Below, piece after piece: positions 43,085-51,495 of a stretch of 64,000 nucleotides of DNA. Location of the stretch: NCBI GenBank assembly GCA_934096705.1, contig CAKOMR010000002.1, positions 1-64,000 of the forward strand, in the 5' to 3' direction. The notes under the pieces were generated by a model, which saw only the letters and a program-made list of their open reading frames with translations, was not told where the DNA came from and did no database searches. The stretch's first letter is position 1. Each line of letters starts with the position of its first letter. Source of the DNA: an uncultured Bacilli bacterium (GTDB lineage Bacteria > Bacillota_I > Bacilli_A > RF39 > UBA660). A program made the position numbers and the translations under genes.

Positions 43085-43396
43085 ATGGAATACGAAGATT
43101 TAAATAAAAAAATAGCAAAAACTAAAGTTATTAAAACTGTTATATTAATAATTATGTTATTCTTTTTAATTTGGTTTGGTTTTACTACTTATGAATATTA
43201 TAGAGTAAAAACTGATAAGAGAACTTTGATTTGCTTACATCAAAATAGAAAAAGTGAAAATGATGATGAGGACTCCATGATTTGTTACGGTTTAGGTTAT
43301 AAGTATAAAGAATATTATGCAAAAAATACAAATAATTTGACTGCACGAGAATTTGCTCTTTTCTTTATGCCAATGGATAGAAATTTAGAGGATTAA
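43085..43396 (+). CDS. Hypothetical single-pass membrane protein
   Basis: 103 aa starting MEYEDLNKKIAKTK. A charged cytoplasmic N-terminus is followed by one helix (about 19-38), then an extracellular domain with two Cys (LICLHQN, SMICYGLG) that could pair, and YKEYYAKNTNNLTAREFALFF. Not recognised. The frame is open from 43037 but that codon is the promoter -35; GGTGATG precedes the ATG at 43085. Sits 3 nt before the next small gene, in the place where rpoBC is usually found. Confidence 0.6.
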   Translation: MEYEDLNKKIAKTKVIKTVILIIMLFFLIWFGFTTYEYYRVKTDKRTLICLHQNRKSENDDEDSMICYGLGYKYKEYYAKNTNNLTAREFALFFMPMDRNLED

Positions 43397-43399
43397 TTT

Positions 43400-43765
43400 A
43401 TGAAATTAAACAAGAAAGGTTGGGGACTAAATACTTTATTAATAATTGGTTCTTGTTTGCTAATTTTTTTATTAATAGCGGCATATTATATTTATGTATT
43501 ATATAGTTCTTTAGAAATTAATAATGGAAATATTTACAAAGAATTGGAGGCACGTCTTGAATTAGCAGCTGAAAGTTATGATTCTAAAGAAAGTGTTAGC
43601 TTTGAAAAACTTAAAGAATTGGGTTATATTAAAGAATTAAAAGATAACAACAATAGTGATTGCAATGGATATGTTTTGTATAGCAAAAACGCATATAAAG
43701 CGTACATAGATTGCAAATATTATACTACAAAAGGCTATGATATAAAAAAATTGTATAAAAAATAA
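43400..43765 (+). CDS. Hypothetical prepilin-like membrane protein
   Basis: 121 aa. The N-terminus MKLNKKGWGLNTLLIIGSCLLIFLL (split: basic KKG, then a hydrophobic helix at about 10-33) looks like a class III (type IV pilin) signal, but there is no Glu at +5. The extracellular part contains two Cys (DCNGYVLYSK, IDCKYY) as in many pseudopilins' C-terminal loops. Function unknown; partner of the preceding gene. Confidence 0.55.
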   Translation: MKLNKKGWGLNTLLIIGSCLLIFLLIAAYYIYVLYSSLEINNGNIYKELEARLELAAESYDSKESVSFEKLKELGYIKELKDNNNSDCNGYVLYSKNAYKAYIDCKYYTTKGYDIKKLYKK

Positions 43766-43793
43766 AAAAAATTAACTTTATAGTTGACTTTTA

Positions 43794-43880
43794 ATAAGAA
43801 AATTTGGTATATTAATTATGCGTTTTTATTGGGTTCTATATATTATAGAACCTAATTTAATAGGCACTTTGATACACCAG
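43794..43880 (+). promoter_or_regulatory. Promoter and leader of rpsL operon
   Basis: TTGACT (43794-43799) starts a candidate promoter; the -10 is unclear (TATATT at 43808 or TTATGC at 43816). The leader holds a hairpin GGTTCTATA (43832-43840) / TATAGAACC (43844-43852) and an ACAC/GTGT hairpin around 43873-43888. Confidence 0.45.
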
Positions 43881-43910
43881 GATGTGTGTTAATGGAAGGA
43901 GGAAAAATAA

Positions 43911-44318
43911 ATGCCAACAATTAATCAACTTGTTAAGAAAAACCGTGGTAAAAAAACTAGAAAAAGTAAAAGTCCAGTTTTAAATGTAGGATTTAATACT
44001 ATCGAAAGAAAACAAACTAACGATAAGAGCCCACAAAAAAGAGGAGTATGTACTAGAGTAGGAACAAAAACTCCTAAAAAACCGAACTCAGCTTTAAGAA
44101 AGTATGCACGTGTTAGACTTTCAAATGGAAAAGAAATTGACGCTTATATTCCAGGAGAAGGACACAACTTACAAGAACACAGTGTTGTACTTGTTCGTGG
44201 CGGACGTGTTAAAGATTTAATCGGTGTTAGATATCACATTGTTCGTGGAACATTAGATACTCGTGGAGTTGAAAATCGTAAACAAGGTAGAAGTAAATAC
44301 GGTACAAAGAAAAAATAA
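43911..44318 (+). CDS. rpsL: 30S ribosomal protein S12
   Basis: 135 aa decoding-centre protein. Motifs PTINQLVKKNRGK, TKTPKKPNSALRKYARVRLSNG, IPGEGHNLQEHSVVLVRGGRVKDL intact. The streptomycin-determining Lys of KKPNSA is wild type. GGAGG SD; first gene of rpsL-rpsG-fusA-tuf. Confidence 0.98.
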   Translation: MPTINQLVKKNRGKKTRKSKSPVLNVGFNTIERKQTNDKSPQKRGVCTRVGTKTPKKPNSALRKYARVRLSNGKEIDAYIPGEGHNLQEHSVVLVRGGRVKDLIGVRYHIVRGTLDTRGVENRKQGRSKYGTKKK

Positions 44319-44342
44319 TAAATAGAAAGAAGGAGAAGAAAT

Positions 44343-44810
44343 ATGCGTAAAAGAAGAGCAGTAAAAAGAGACGTTCTTCCAGATCCAGTGTATAATTCTA
44401 AGGTAGTTACAAGACTTGTAAATACTATTATGAAAGATGGAAAAAAAGGAACAGCTCAAACTATTTTATATGATGCATTTGATATTATAAAAAAGACTAC
44501 TAAAGAAGAACCAATTGAAGTATATAACAAAGCATTAGAAAATATTAGACCAGCTCTTGAAGTTAAATCAAGAAGAGTTGGTGGAAGTAATTATCAAGTT
44601 CCAATTGAGATTTCTGACGAAAGAAGTCAAGCATTAGCACTTCGTTGGCTTGTTAATTATGCAAAATTAAGAAACGGAAAGGGCATGGCTATTAATTTAG
44701 CTAATGAGATAATGGATGCTGCAAAAGGTGTTGGTGGAGCCGTTAAAAAACGTGAAGATACACATAAAATGGCTGAAGCTAATAAAGCATTTGCTCATTA
44801 TAGATGGTAA
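44343..44810 (+). CDS. rpsG: 30S ribosomal protein S7
   Basis: 155 aa head-domain assembly protein. MRKRRAVKRDVLPDPVYNSKVVTRLVN, ALENIRPALEVKSRRVGGSNYQVP and the C-terminal MAEANKAFAHYRW are diagnostic. AGAAGGAG SD; the stop lies 5 nt before fusA. Confidence 0.98.
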   Translation: MRKRRAVKRDVLPDPVYNSKVVTRLVNTIMKDGKKGTAQTILYDAFDIIKKTTKEEPIEVYNKALENIRPALEVKSRRVGGSNYQVPIEISDERSQALALRWLVNYAKLRNGKGMAINLANEIMDAAKGVGGAVKKREDTHKMAEANKAFAHYRW

Positions 44811-44815
44811 GTACT

Positions 44816-46888
44816 ATGGCTAGAGACGTTTCATTAGATAAAACTAGAAATATTGGTATAATGGCTCACATAGATGCTGGTAAAACAACATTTACAGAAA
44901 GAGTTTTATACCATACAGGTAAAATTCATAAAATTGGTGAAACTCACGATGGTGAGAGCCAAATGGACTGGATGGATCAAGAAAAAGAAAGAGGTATAAC
45001 AATTACATCTGCAGCGACTACTGCACATTGGAATGGTTATAGACTTAATATCATTGATACTCCGGGTCACGTAGATTTTACTATTGAAGTTGAAAGAAGT
45101 TTAAGAGTACTTGATGGTGCAGTTACTGTACTTGATGCACAAAATGGTGTAGAACCTCAAACTGAAACAGTTTGGAGACAAGCTACAGAATTTAATGTAC
45201 CTCGTATAATATTTGCTAACAAAATGGACAAATTAGGTGCAGATTATGAGTATAGTCTTGAAACAATTAAGAAAAGACTTGGTGTAAATGCTAAACCTAT
45301 TGCATGGCCTATTGGAGCAGAATCAAATTTTAAAGGTATTGTAGATATTTTAAATCGTAAAGCACTTATGTATGATGGTTCACCTAATGAAAACTTTACT
45401 GAAACAGAAGTACCTGCTGATATGAAAGATTTCATTGAAGAAAAAAGAACTGAATTAATCGAAGCAGTTGCTGAATATGATGATGAATTAATGGAAAAAT
45501 ATTTAGAAGGCGAAGAAGTTTCTATTGATCTTGTTAAAAGAGCAATAAGAAAAGGAACTTTAGCTGTTAAATTTTTCCCAGTTACAGTAGGTAGTGCAAA
45601 AGCAAACATGGGTATTAAATTTGCTCTTGATGCTGTAATTGACTATTTACCTAGTCCACTTGATATCGGTGCAGTAGAATGTGTTGATAAAAATGGTAAT
45701 GATGTATTAAGAAAACCTGATGATAATGAACCATTTACAGCACTTGCTTTCAAGGTTATGACTGACCCATTTGTTGGAACATTAACATTCTTTAGAGTTT
45801 ATTCTGGTAAACTTTCAAGTGGTAGTTATGTTTTAAATTCAACAAAAGGTGAAAAAGAAAGAGTTGGACGTATTTTACAAATGCATGCAAATACAAGAAA
45901 AGAAATTGATTGTGTTTATGCTGGTGAAATTGCTGCTGCCGTAGGTTTAAAAGATACTACTACTGCAGATACACTATGTGATGAAAAAAATCCTGTTACA
46001 TTAAAGGGTATGGAAATACCAGAACCAGTTATTGATTTGGCTATTGAACCAAAAAGTAAAGCTGATCAAGATAAAATGGCTATTGCCTTATCTAAATTAG
46101 CTGGTGAAGATCCATCATTTAAATATCATACAGATCATGAAACTGGTCAAACAGTTATATCTGGTATGGGAGAACTTCATTTAGATGTTCTTGTTGAAAG
46201 AATGAGAAGAGAATTTAACGTTGATTGTAACGTTGGTAAACCACAAGTTGCTTATCGTGAAACACTTACTCAAATGGGAGAATGTGAAGGTAAGTACATT
46301 AAACAATCAGGCGGACGTGGACAGTATGGACATGTTTGGGTTAAATTTGAACCAAATCCTGGTAAGGGATATGAATTTGTTGATGCTATCGTTGGTGGAG
46401 TAGTTCCAAGAGAATATATTCCGGTTACAGATAAAGGACTTCAAGAAGCTATGGCTGGCGGAGTACTTGCTGGATATCCAATGGTTGATGTAAAGGCTAC
46501 ATTATTTGATGGTTCATACCATGATGTAGACTCATCAGAAATGGCATTTAAAGTTGCTGCTTCACTTGCATTAAAGGAAGCAAAGAATAAATGTAAACCT
46601 GTACTTCTTGAACCAATTATGAAGGTTGAAGTAGTAGTTCCTGAAGAATATTTAGGAAATGTTATGGGTGATCTTACATCAAGAAGAGGAAAACCAATGG
46701 GTAATGAATCAAGAGGAAATGCTCTTTCAATCGTTGCAATGGTTCCACTTGCTGAAATGTTTGGTTATGCTACTTCATTAAGAAGTAATACTCAAGGTAG
46801 AGGAACATTTACAATGTTTATGGACCACTATGAAGAGGTTCCAAAATCAATCGCTGAAGATATAATAAAGAAAAACAGCGTTAATTAA
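44816..46888 (+). CDS. fusA: Elongation factor G
   Basis: 690 aa translocase GTPase. G1 AHIDAGKTT, switch-2 DTPGHVDF, G4 NKMDK, and the domain IV/V signatures VAYRETLTQMG.. and GRGTFTMFMDHYEEVP. ATG at 44816 fits the family start (ARDVSLDKTRNIGIMAHID); an in-frame ATG at 44804 lies in rpsG. The SD (GGTAAG) overlaps the rpsG stop. Confidence 0.98.
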   Translation: MARDVSLDKTRNIGIMAHIDAGKTTFTERVLYHTGKIHKIGETHDGESQMDWMDQEKERGITITSAATTAHWNGYRLNIIDTPGHVDFTIEVERSLRVLDGAVTVLDAQNGVEPQTETVWRQATEFNVPRIIFANKMDKLGADYEYSLETIKKRLGVNAKPIAWPIGAESNFKGIVDILNRKALMYDGSPNENFTETEVPADMKDFIEEKRTELIEAVAEYDDELMEKYLEGEEVSIDLVKRAIRKGTLAVKFFPVTVGSAKANMGIKFALDAVIDYLPSPLDIGAVECVDKNGNDVLRKPDDNEPFTALAFKVMTDPFVGTLTFFRVYSGKLSSGSYVLNSTKGEKERVGRILQMHANTRKEIDCVYAGEIAAAVGLKDTTTADTLCDEKNPVTLKGMEIPEPVIDLAIEPKSKADQDKMAIALSKLAGEDPSFKYHTDHETGQTVISGMGELHLDVLVERMRREFNVDCNVGKPQVAYRETLTQMGECEGKYIKQSGGRGQYGHVWVKFEPNPGKGYEFVDAIVGGVVPREYIPVTDKGLQEAMAGGVLAGYPMVDVKATLFDGSYHDVDSSEMAFKVAASLALKEAKNKCKPVLLEPIMKVEVVVPEEYLGNVMGDLTSRRGKPMGNESRGNALSIVAMVPLAEMFGYATSLRSNTQGRGTFTMFMDHYEEVPKSIAEDIIKKNSVN

Positions 46889-46896
46889 GAATAATA

Positions 46897-46913
46897 CTTG
46901 AAATTTATTCAAG
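46897..46913 (+). other. Small hairpin between fusA and tuf
   Basis: CTTGAA (46897-46902) / TTCAAG (46908-46913), 5-nt loop, no T run. TATAAT at 46926-46931 follows without a proper -35. May be an mRNA processing or attenuation element. Confidence 0.35.
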
Positions 46914-46954
46914 CATTAGATAAAATATAATAGTAGAAAAGGAGGAAATATTAT

Positions 46955-48121
46955 ATGGCAAGAGAAAAATTTGATCGTTCTAAAGAACACGTTAATATTG
47001 GTACTATTGGACACGTAGACCATGGTAAAACTACATTAACTGCTGCGATCACTAAATATTTTGGAAAATTTGTTGATTATGCAGATATCGATAAAGCTCC
47101 AGAAGAAAGAGAAAGAGGTATTACTATTAATACTGCACACGTTGAGTATGAAACTGCAAAACGTCATTATGCTCACGTTGACTGCCCAGGACATGCTGAC
47201 TATGTTAAAAACATGATTACTGGTGCTGCTCAAATGGATGGTGCTATTCTAGTAGTATCAGCTGCAGATGGTCCTATGCCTCAAACAAGAGAGCATATCT
47301 TACTTGCTAGACAAGTTGGAGTACCTAAAATTGTTGTTTTCATGAATAAATGTGATCAAGTTGATGATCCAGAATTACTTGATTTAGTAGAAATGGAAAT
47401 TAGAGAATTATTAGGAGAATATGGATATGATACTGAATGTCCTATTATTAGAGGTTCAGCACTTAAAGCTCTTGAAGGAGATCCTGAAGCTGAAAAGAGT
47501 ATCCGTGACCTTATGGCTGCTGTTGATGATTATATTCCATCACCAGTTAGAGATACTGAAAAACCATTCTTAATGAGTATCGAAGACGTATTTACTATTT
47601 CAGGACGTGGTACAGTTGTTACTGGCCGTGTTGAACGTGGTATTCTAAAGATTAACGACGAAGTTGAGATTGTTGGTTTAAGACCTACTCAAAAATCTGT
47701 TGTTACTGGAATTGAAATGTTCAGAAAGACACTTGAATTTGCTGAAGCTGGAGATAATGCTGGAGTTTTACTTCGTGGTATTTCTAGAGATGATGTTGAA
47801 CGTGGACAAGTTTTAGCTAAACCAGGAAGCGTTACACCTCATACAAAATTCACTGCAAGTGTATATGTTCTTTCTAAAGAAGAAGGTGGAAGACATACTC
47901 CATTCTTCTCAAATTACAGACCACAATTCTATTTCAGAACTACTGACGTAACAGGTGTTATTGAATTACCTGCTGGTGTTGAAATGGTTATGCCTGGCGA
48001 TAAAGTTGACATGACTGTTGAACTAATTGCTCCAGTTGCTCTTGAAAAAGGAACACAATTCTCTATCCGTGAAGGTGGAAGAACTGTTGGTGCTGGTGTT
48101 GTTTCAGAAATTCTTAAATAA
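46955..48121 (+). CDS. tuf: Elongation factor Tu
   Basis: 388 aa, delivers aminoacyl-tRNA. G1 GHVDHGKTT, DCPGHADY, NKCD and the C-terminal domains with FTISGRGTVVTGRVERG and PGSVTPHTKF. N-terminus AREKFDRSKEHVNIGTIGHVDHGK. Residues around the kirromycin/elfamycin pocket look standard. AAGGAGG SD. Confidence 0.98.
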   Translation: MAREKFDRSKEHVNIGTIGHVDHGKTTLTAAITKYFGKFVDYADIDKAPEERERGITINTAHVEYETAKRHYAHVDCPGHADYVKNMITGAAQMDGAILVVSAADGPMPQTREHILLARQVGVPKIVVFMNKCDQVDDPELLDLVEMEIRELLGEYGYDTECPIIRGSALKALEGDPEAEKSIRDLMAAVDDYIPSPVRDTEKPFLMSIEDVFTISGRGTVVTGRVERGILKINDEVEIVGLRPTQKSVVTGIEMFRKTLEFAEAGDNAGVLLRGISRDDVERGQVLAKPGSVTPHTKFTASVYVLSKEEGGRHTPFFSNYRPQFYFRTTDVTGVIELPAGVEMVMPGDKVDMTVELIAPVALEKGTQFSIREGGRTVGAGVVSEILK

Positions 48122-48132
48122 CAACATAATAT

Positions 48133-48170
48133 AAAAAGTCACTATTTATTTAGTGATTTTTTTTTTATTT
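48133..48170 (+). terminator. Terminator after tuf
   Basis: AAAAGTCACTA / TAGTGATTTT with a bulged G, 6-nt loop, long T run. Confidence 0.85.
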
Positions 48171-48203
48171 ATTAAAAATTAGTTTTATTTACGCTACTAT
48201 TTA

Positions 48204-48212
48204 TGGTAAAAT
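48204..48212 (+). promoter_or_regulatory. Extended -10 promoter
   Basis: TGG then TAAAAT (48207-48212), 17 nt before the ATG at 48230. Confidence 0.45.
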
Positions 48213-48229
48213 TAACTAGGGTAGTAAAA

Positions 48230-49366
48230 ATGGAAAGTACAATTAATAAATTTAATCAATGTTTAGATAAATTTTATGAAGAAATTCTAATGGAATTAGA
48301 AATAATTACTAAACTTAAAAAGTTTTTATTTTCAATGGATGTAAAAGCTTTATTTTCTCTTTTAGATAGTAAAAGTGTGCTTATTACTGAAGATTTCAAA
48401 ATTATTTTACATAAATTGATTGAAATTACTTCGAAAGACAAAATAAACTATAAAGAATATGATGCTTTAATTGCTAACTTAATATCCTTACCACTATTTC
48501 ATGATATTGAAAATAAAGAACGCCTTTTGTTAGAACAAAAAGAAAACTATGAGTTACATCTATTTGATTATTCATTTATTACAAAATTTATGTTAGATAA
48601 TGGTTTTTCTATATCAGAAATAAATATTGTATTAACAAATTATAAGCCAAATAAAAAAGACTTTTCTTTTGCGGGTGATTTAAATGAATCATTAAGTGAA
48701 GTTGAACTTCCTAAACTTAACAATTCATTAAAAAAAGAACTTTTTAGTAACCATGATTTTATTGAAATAAATTCATTTATAAATAAATATCGAAAGAAAT
48801 ATGAGTCATTAATAAATGAACCAAAAATGTCTGATTTATTTTCTCTTGCTAGTAATTTTTTAGTTGACGGTTCATATGATTATGACCAACCTATTTTTAT
48901 TGCACAATTTATTTCATTACTAAATTTACATAAAACGTTAATAGAAAAACTTGAGTATTGTAGTACATCTACTGAAAGAAATGATATTTATATATTATTA
49001 TCTAAAATGAAAGGCATTGTAGATAGATTAAAAACTATGCAATATACTACTGAATCAAATGAAGTATGTGATATTAGATTTTTAACCGATGCTGATATCC
49101 CAGAAGAAGTAATTAGTAAACTTTCTAGTAAAGATTTTGATTATAAAAAAGGTATTAATCCTATTAAAATTGTCGGCATTAAAGATTTTACTGTTAGAGT
49201 TAATTGTTTTGATGATATGGCAGTTTCTTTTATAGAAAATAGTAGCGTTATTTATATATTAGCTTTTGACAAAGTGGATAAAATTATTAGCAGCAGTATA
49301 AATTTATATAATCAGAATAAAGTAAATATTATGGAAAAGATAATGGGTGCAAATTATGAACGATAA
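48230..49366 (+). CDS. Hypothetical helical cytoplasmic protein
   Basis: 378 aa, unrecognised; no signal peptide or membrane helix. Predicted mostly helical with leucine-rich amphipathic stretches at the N-terminus (LDKFYEEILMELEIITKLKKFLFSM) and a mixed beta C-terminus (IRFLTDADIPEEVISKL, IKIVGIKDFTVRVNCFDDMAVSFI). ATG at 48230 has AGGG upstream; the frame is open from 48203. It overlaps the next small gene by 11 nt, suggesting a coupled pair. Confidence 0.6.
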   Translation: MESTINKFNQCLDKFYEEILMELEIITKLKKFLFSMDVKALFSLLDSKSVLITEDFKIILHKLIEITSKDKINYKEYDALIANLISLPLFHDIENKERLLLEQKENYELHLFDYSFITKFMLDNGFSISEINIVLTNYKPNKKDFSFAGDLNESLSEVELPKLNNSLKKELFSNHDFIEINSFINKYRKKYESLINEPKMSDLFSLASNFLVDGSYDYDQPIFIAQFISLLNLHKTLIEKLEYCSTSTERNDIYILLSKMKGIVDRLKTMQYTTESNEVCDIRFLTDADIPEEVISKLSSKDFDYKKGINPIKIVGIKDFTVRVNCFDDMAVSFIENSSVIYILAFDKVDKIISSSINLYNQNKVNIMEKIMGANYER

Positions 49367-49568
49367 AAATGATTTAATTAATATAATAAGTAAAAATTGT
49401 TTACTAGTAATTGCTAAAAATAAAATTAAAATGCCATTATTAGCATTTGAAATGGGAATTACATTAATTGATTTATATAATTTACTACTTTGTAAAAATA
49501 ATGATATATCAAGTTATTTAGAATTATATTTATTATTAAACAAAAAAACAAATACAGAAGTTATTTAA
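49356..49568 (+). CDS. Small protein with possible HTH
   Basis: 70 aa. The segment LLAFEMGITLIDLYNLLL (about 27-44) has the spacing of a helix-turn-helix, but the rest is too short to assign a family. Starts inside the end of the preceding gene. Its last codons lie in the loop of a bidirectional terminator, and it overlaps the convergent femAB stop by 8 nt. Confidence 0.5.
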   Translation: MNDKNDLINIISKNCLLVIAKNKIKMPLLAFEMGITLIDLYNLLLCKNNDISSYLELYLLLNKKTNTEVI

Positions 49569-49584
49569 TGTATTTGTTTTTTTT
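49542..49584 (+). terminator. Strong bidirectional terminator
   Basis: 15-bp perfect stem 49542-49556 / 49569-49583 (ACAAATACA / TGTATTTGT core with A7/T7 arms), 12-nt loop. The arms provide T runs on both strands, serving the small gene and the convergent femAB. Confidence 0.85.
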
Positions 49585-50799
49585 AAATTCTTTGTTAATT
49601 AAATTTTTTTTATTTAAAAAATAATAATTAATTTTATTAAGTATCAAATCAAATTCACCAATATATTCATAAATATCTGGATCAAAGCCGAGTTTAAAAC
49701 TATTTAATCCTTTATATTTTCCAGTTTTTGAAAAGTCACCGGAAATACCATTCAAACATGCATACTTATATTTGCCTTTATAATACATTAGTATTTCGTA
49801 ATATAGGAAATAATTGGGTGCAAAATCTTTATATTTTTTATCATATCCACTTACTAAAATTGTTATTTGGTCTTGCCATTTAATAACCAAAGCACCTGCG
49901 CAATAGATTTTTTCATTGTTCAATAAATATTTATTTGCTAAAGCAATGTCACCCTTATAAGACATTAAAGTCTTGTCAGAGTTCATTTTTTTATTAATAT
50001 TTCTTTCACTTGAAACCTTTAATAATTTTTGGTTAAGTTTTTCATTATTTTCGCGTTCTTTTTCATATGCTAGTTGTGTGTTTATAACAAGTTTATTATT
50101 ATCAATTCGTACTAAAAAGTAATCAATACTATCTTGTTTATTAAATATATTAAAATAATCACTATAATGAAACATATCTTTATGTATTTTGTTTTTTATA
50201 AATTTATACAAAATGTTCATACTTTGGCTATCTGATTTTTCTAAAATTAATCCTTTTCGATAGCATTTCTTAATTTTATTTCTTGTATTTTTTGATGTTT
50301 TTGATATATCAAAATTATCTAAATCAACTATTGCGTCAAATCTTGGCAAAATTGTATCAAATTCAGTAGATTCATCCATTTTAATATAACCACATCTTTT
50401 TAATATTTCATTAATTCTATAATTGTCATTATATATAGAGTTCATTGTTTTTTTATCAACTTTTGCAATTGGAATTCTAGGATTAATTCTAATAAAAGTA
50501 ATTGATTCCTTTTTATAAAAGTTGTATAAATCTTTTGTAAAATTATTTAATAGTTCTTCATTTTTGTAATCAATTAAAAAGCCTTCGGGTACATATGCAT
50601 ATAAATAACCATTAAGCATTTGCACAAGAACTAATGCTGCAGCATATAGTTTTTCACCATCTGTATAGCCAATCATTTCGTACTCGTAACCTTCTTCGCT
50701 TTTTAAAAGAGCATAATTTATACTTTGATGGAAATTGTGATACATATGTTTTTCTGAATACTTTTCGAATTCACTTAGTGAAAGCGTTTTTATATACAT
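49561..50799 (-). CDS. FemAB-family aminoacyltransferase (second copy)
   Basis: 412 aa, same architecture as the protein at 12666-13898: FHQSINYALLKSEEGYEYEMIGY, YVPEGFLIDYKNEELLNNF, FIRINPRIPI, a helical arm (about 240-275) and a C-terminal LNGISGDFSKTGKYKGLNSFKLGF that matches the FemA/MurN ending. Probably adds a different bridge residue. AAGGAGG SD and own promoter; it is not next to other wall genes. Confidence 0.88.
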   Translation of the reverse strand: MYIKTLSLSEFEKYSEKHMYHNFHQSINYALLKSEEGYEYEMIGYTDGEKLYAAALVLVQMLNGYLYAYVPEGFLIDYKNEELLNNFTKDLYNFYKKESITFIRINPRIPIAKVDKKTMNSIYNDNYRINEILKRCGYIKMDESTEFDTILPRFDAIVDLDNFDISKTSKNTRNKIKKCYRKGLILEKSDSQSMNILYKFIKNKIHKDMFHYSDYFNIFNKQDSIDYFLVRIDNNKLVINTQLAYEKERENNEKLNQKLLKVSSERNINKKMNSDKTLMSYKGDIALANKYLLNNEKIYCAGALVIKWQDQITILVSGYDKKYKDFAPNYFLYYEILMYYKGKYKYACLNGISGDFSKTGKYKGLNSFKLGFDPDIYEYIGEFDLILNKINYYFLNKKNLINKEFKKNKYIK

Positions 50800-50824
50800 C
50801 TTGGACCTCCTTTTTAAGGAAGAT

Positions 50825-50833
50825 ATTATAACA
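50825..50833 (-). promoter_or_regulatory. Extended -10 promoter of second femAB
   Basis: Minus strand TGT then TATAAT (50830-50825), 26 nt before the ATG. Confidence 0.6.
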
Positions 50834-50856
50834 TATTTTTATAAAAAAATAAACAT

Positions 50857-50885
50857 TTGCAATATGTAAAAAAAATTATTATAAT
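50857..50885 (+). promoter_or_regulatory. Promoter of DUF308-eno
   Basis: TTGCAA (50857-50862), 17 bp, TATAAT (50880-50885). Confidence 0.75.
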
Positions 50886-50908
50886 ATATATTGTTAGGAT
50901 GTGGTAAT

Positions 50909-51487
50909 GTGGGAAGAATAGTTAGAGAAACTTTAAGTGATAGGTTTAACAAATTTATATCGTTATCAATGATTTCAACGATTATTATTGCTTTAGTAGG
51001 GGCTGTGTTAATCTTTTTACCGGAGATATCTAACAAGTTAATTGGTTTGGTATGCGGAGCATTATTTATTTTATCGGGTATAAATACAATTTATAAATAT
51101 ATATCTAGAAATGGTGCTAAGCTTTACTCACTTAATTTGCTTTTTGGTATTATGTCATTATTAATTGGTGCTGTAATTATACTAGTCCCATTTTCTGCTA
51201 CGACATTTTTAACGATTTGTTTAGGCCTTTATTTAATAGTTATCGGAGCAAATAAAATTACATATGGTGTGTGGTTTAAGATTGGTGATGATGCATCTTG
51301 GCTTATTACATTTGTAATTGGAATTATGCTTGTAATATTCGGAATATTGGTTCTTTCTAATCCGTTTGCATCTTTGACTATAACTCAGCTTGTTGGAGCA
51401 TTTTTAGTGTTATCTAGCATATTAGACATGACAGATTTGGTACTATTAAAAAACAGAGCTGACGAAATAACCAAAATATTTTGGTAG
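50909..51487 (+). CDS. HdeD-like DUF308 membrane protein
   Basis: About 192 aa with six predicted helices in three repeats of the DUF308 pattern (IIIALVGAVLIFLPEISNKLIGLVCGALFILSGI; LLIGAVIILVPFSATTFLTICLGLYLIVIGANKI; LVIFGILVLSNPFASLTITQLVGAFLVLSSI). E. coli HdeD is linked to acid resistance; role here unknown. GTG at 50909 is preferred since the promoter start site would be near 50892. Overlaps upstream leader of eno and is co-transcribed with it. Confidence 0.82.
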   Translation: MGRIVRETLSDRFNKFISLSMISTIIIALVGAVLIFLPEISNKLIGLVCGALFILSGINTIYKYISRNGAKLYSLNLLFGIMSLLIGAVIILVPFSATTFLTICLGLYLIVIGANKITYGVWFKIGDDASWLITFVIGIMLVIFGILVLSNPFASLTITQLVGAFLVLSSILDMTDLVLLKNRADEITKIFW

Positions 51488-51495
51488 GAGGAAAA

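Noticed and set aside
46897..46931. A strong separate tuf promoter
   Set aside because: TTGAAA and TATAAT are present but 22 bp apart; spacing is too long for a normal sigma-A promoter.
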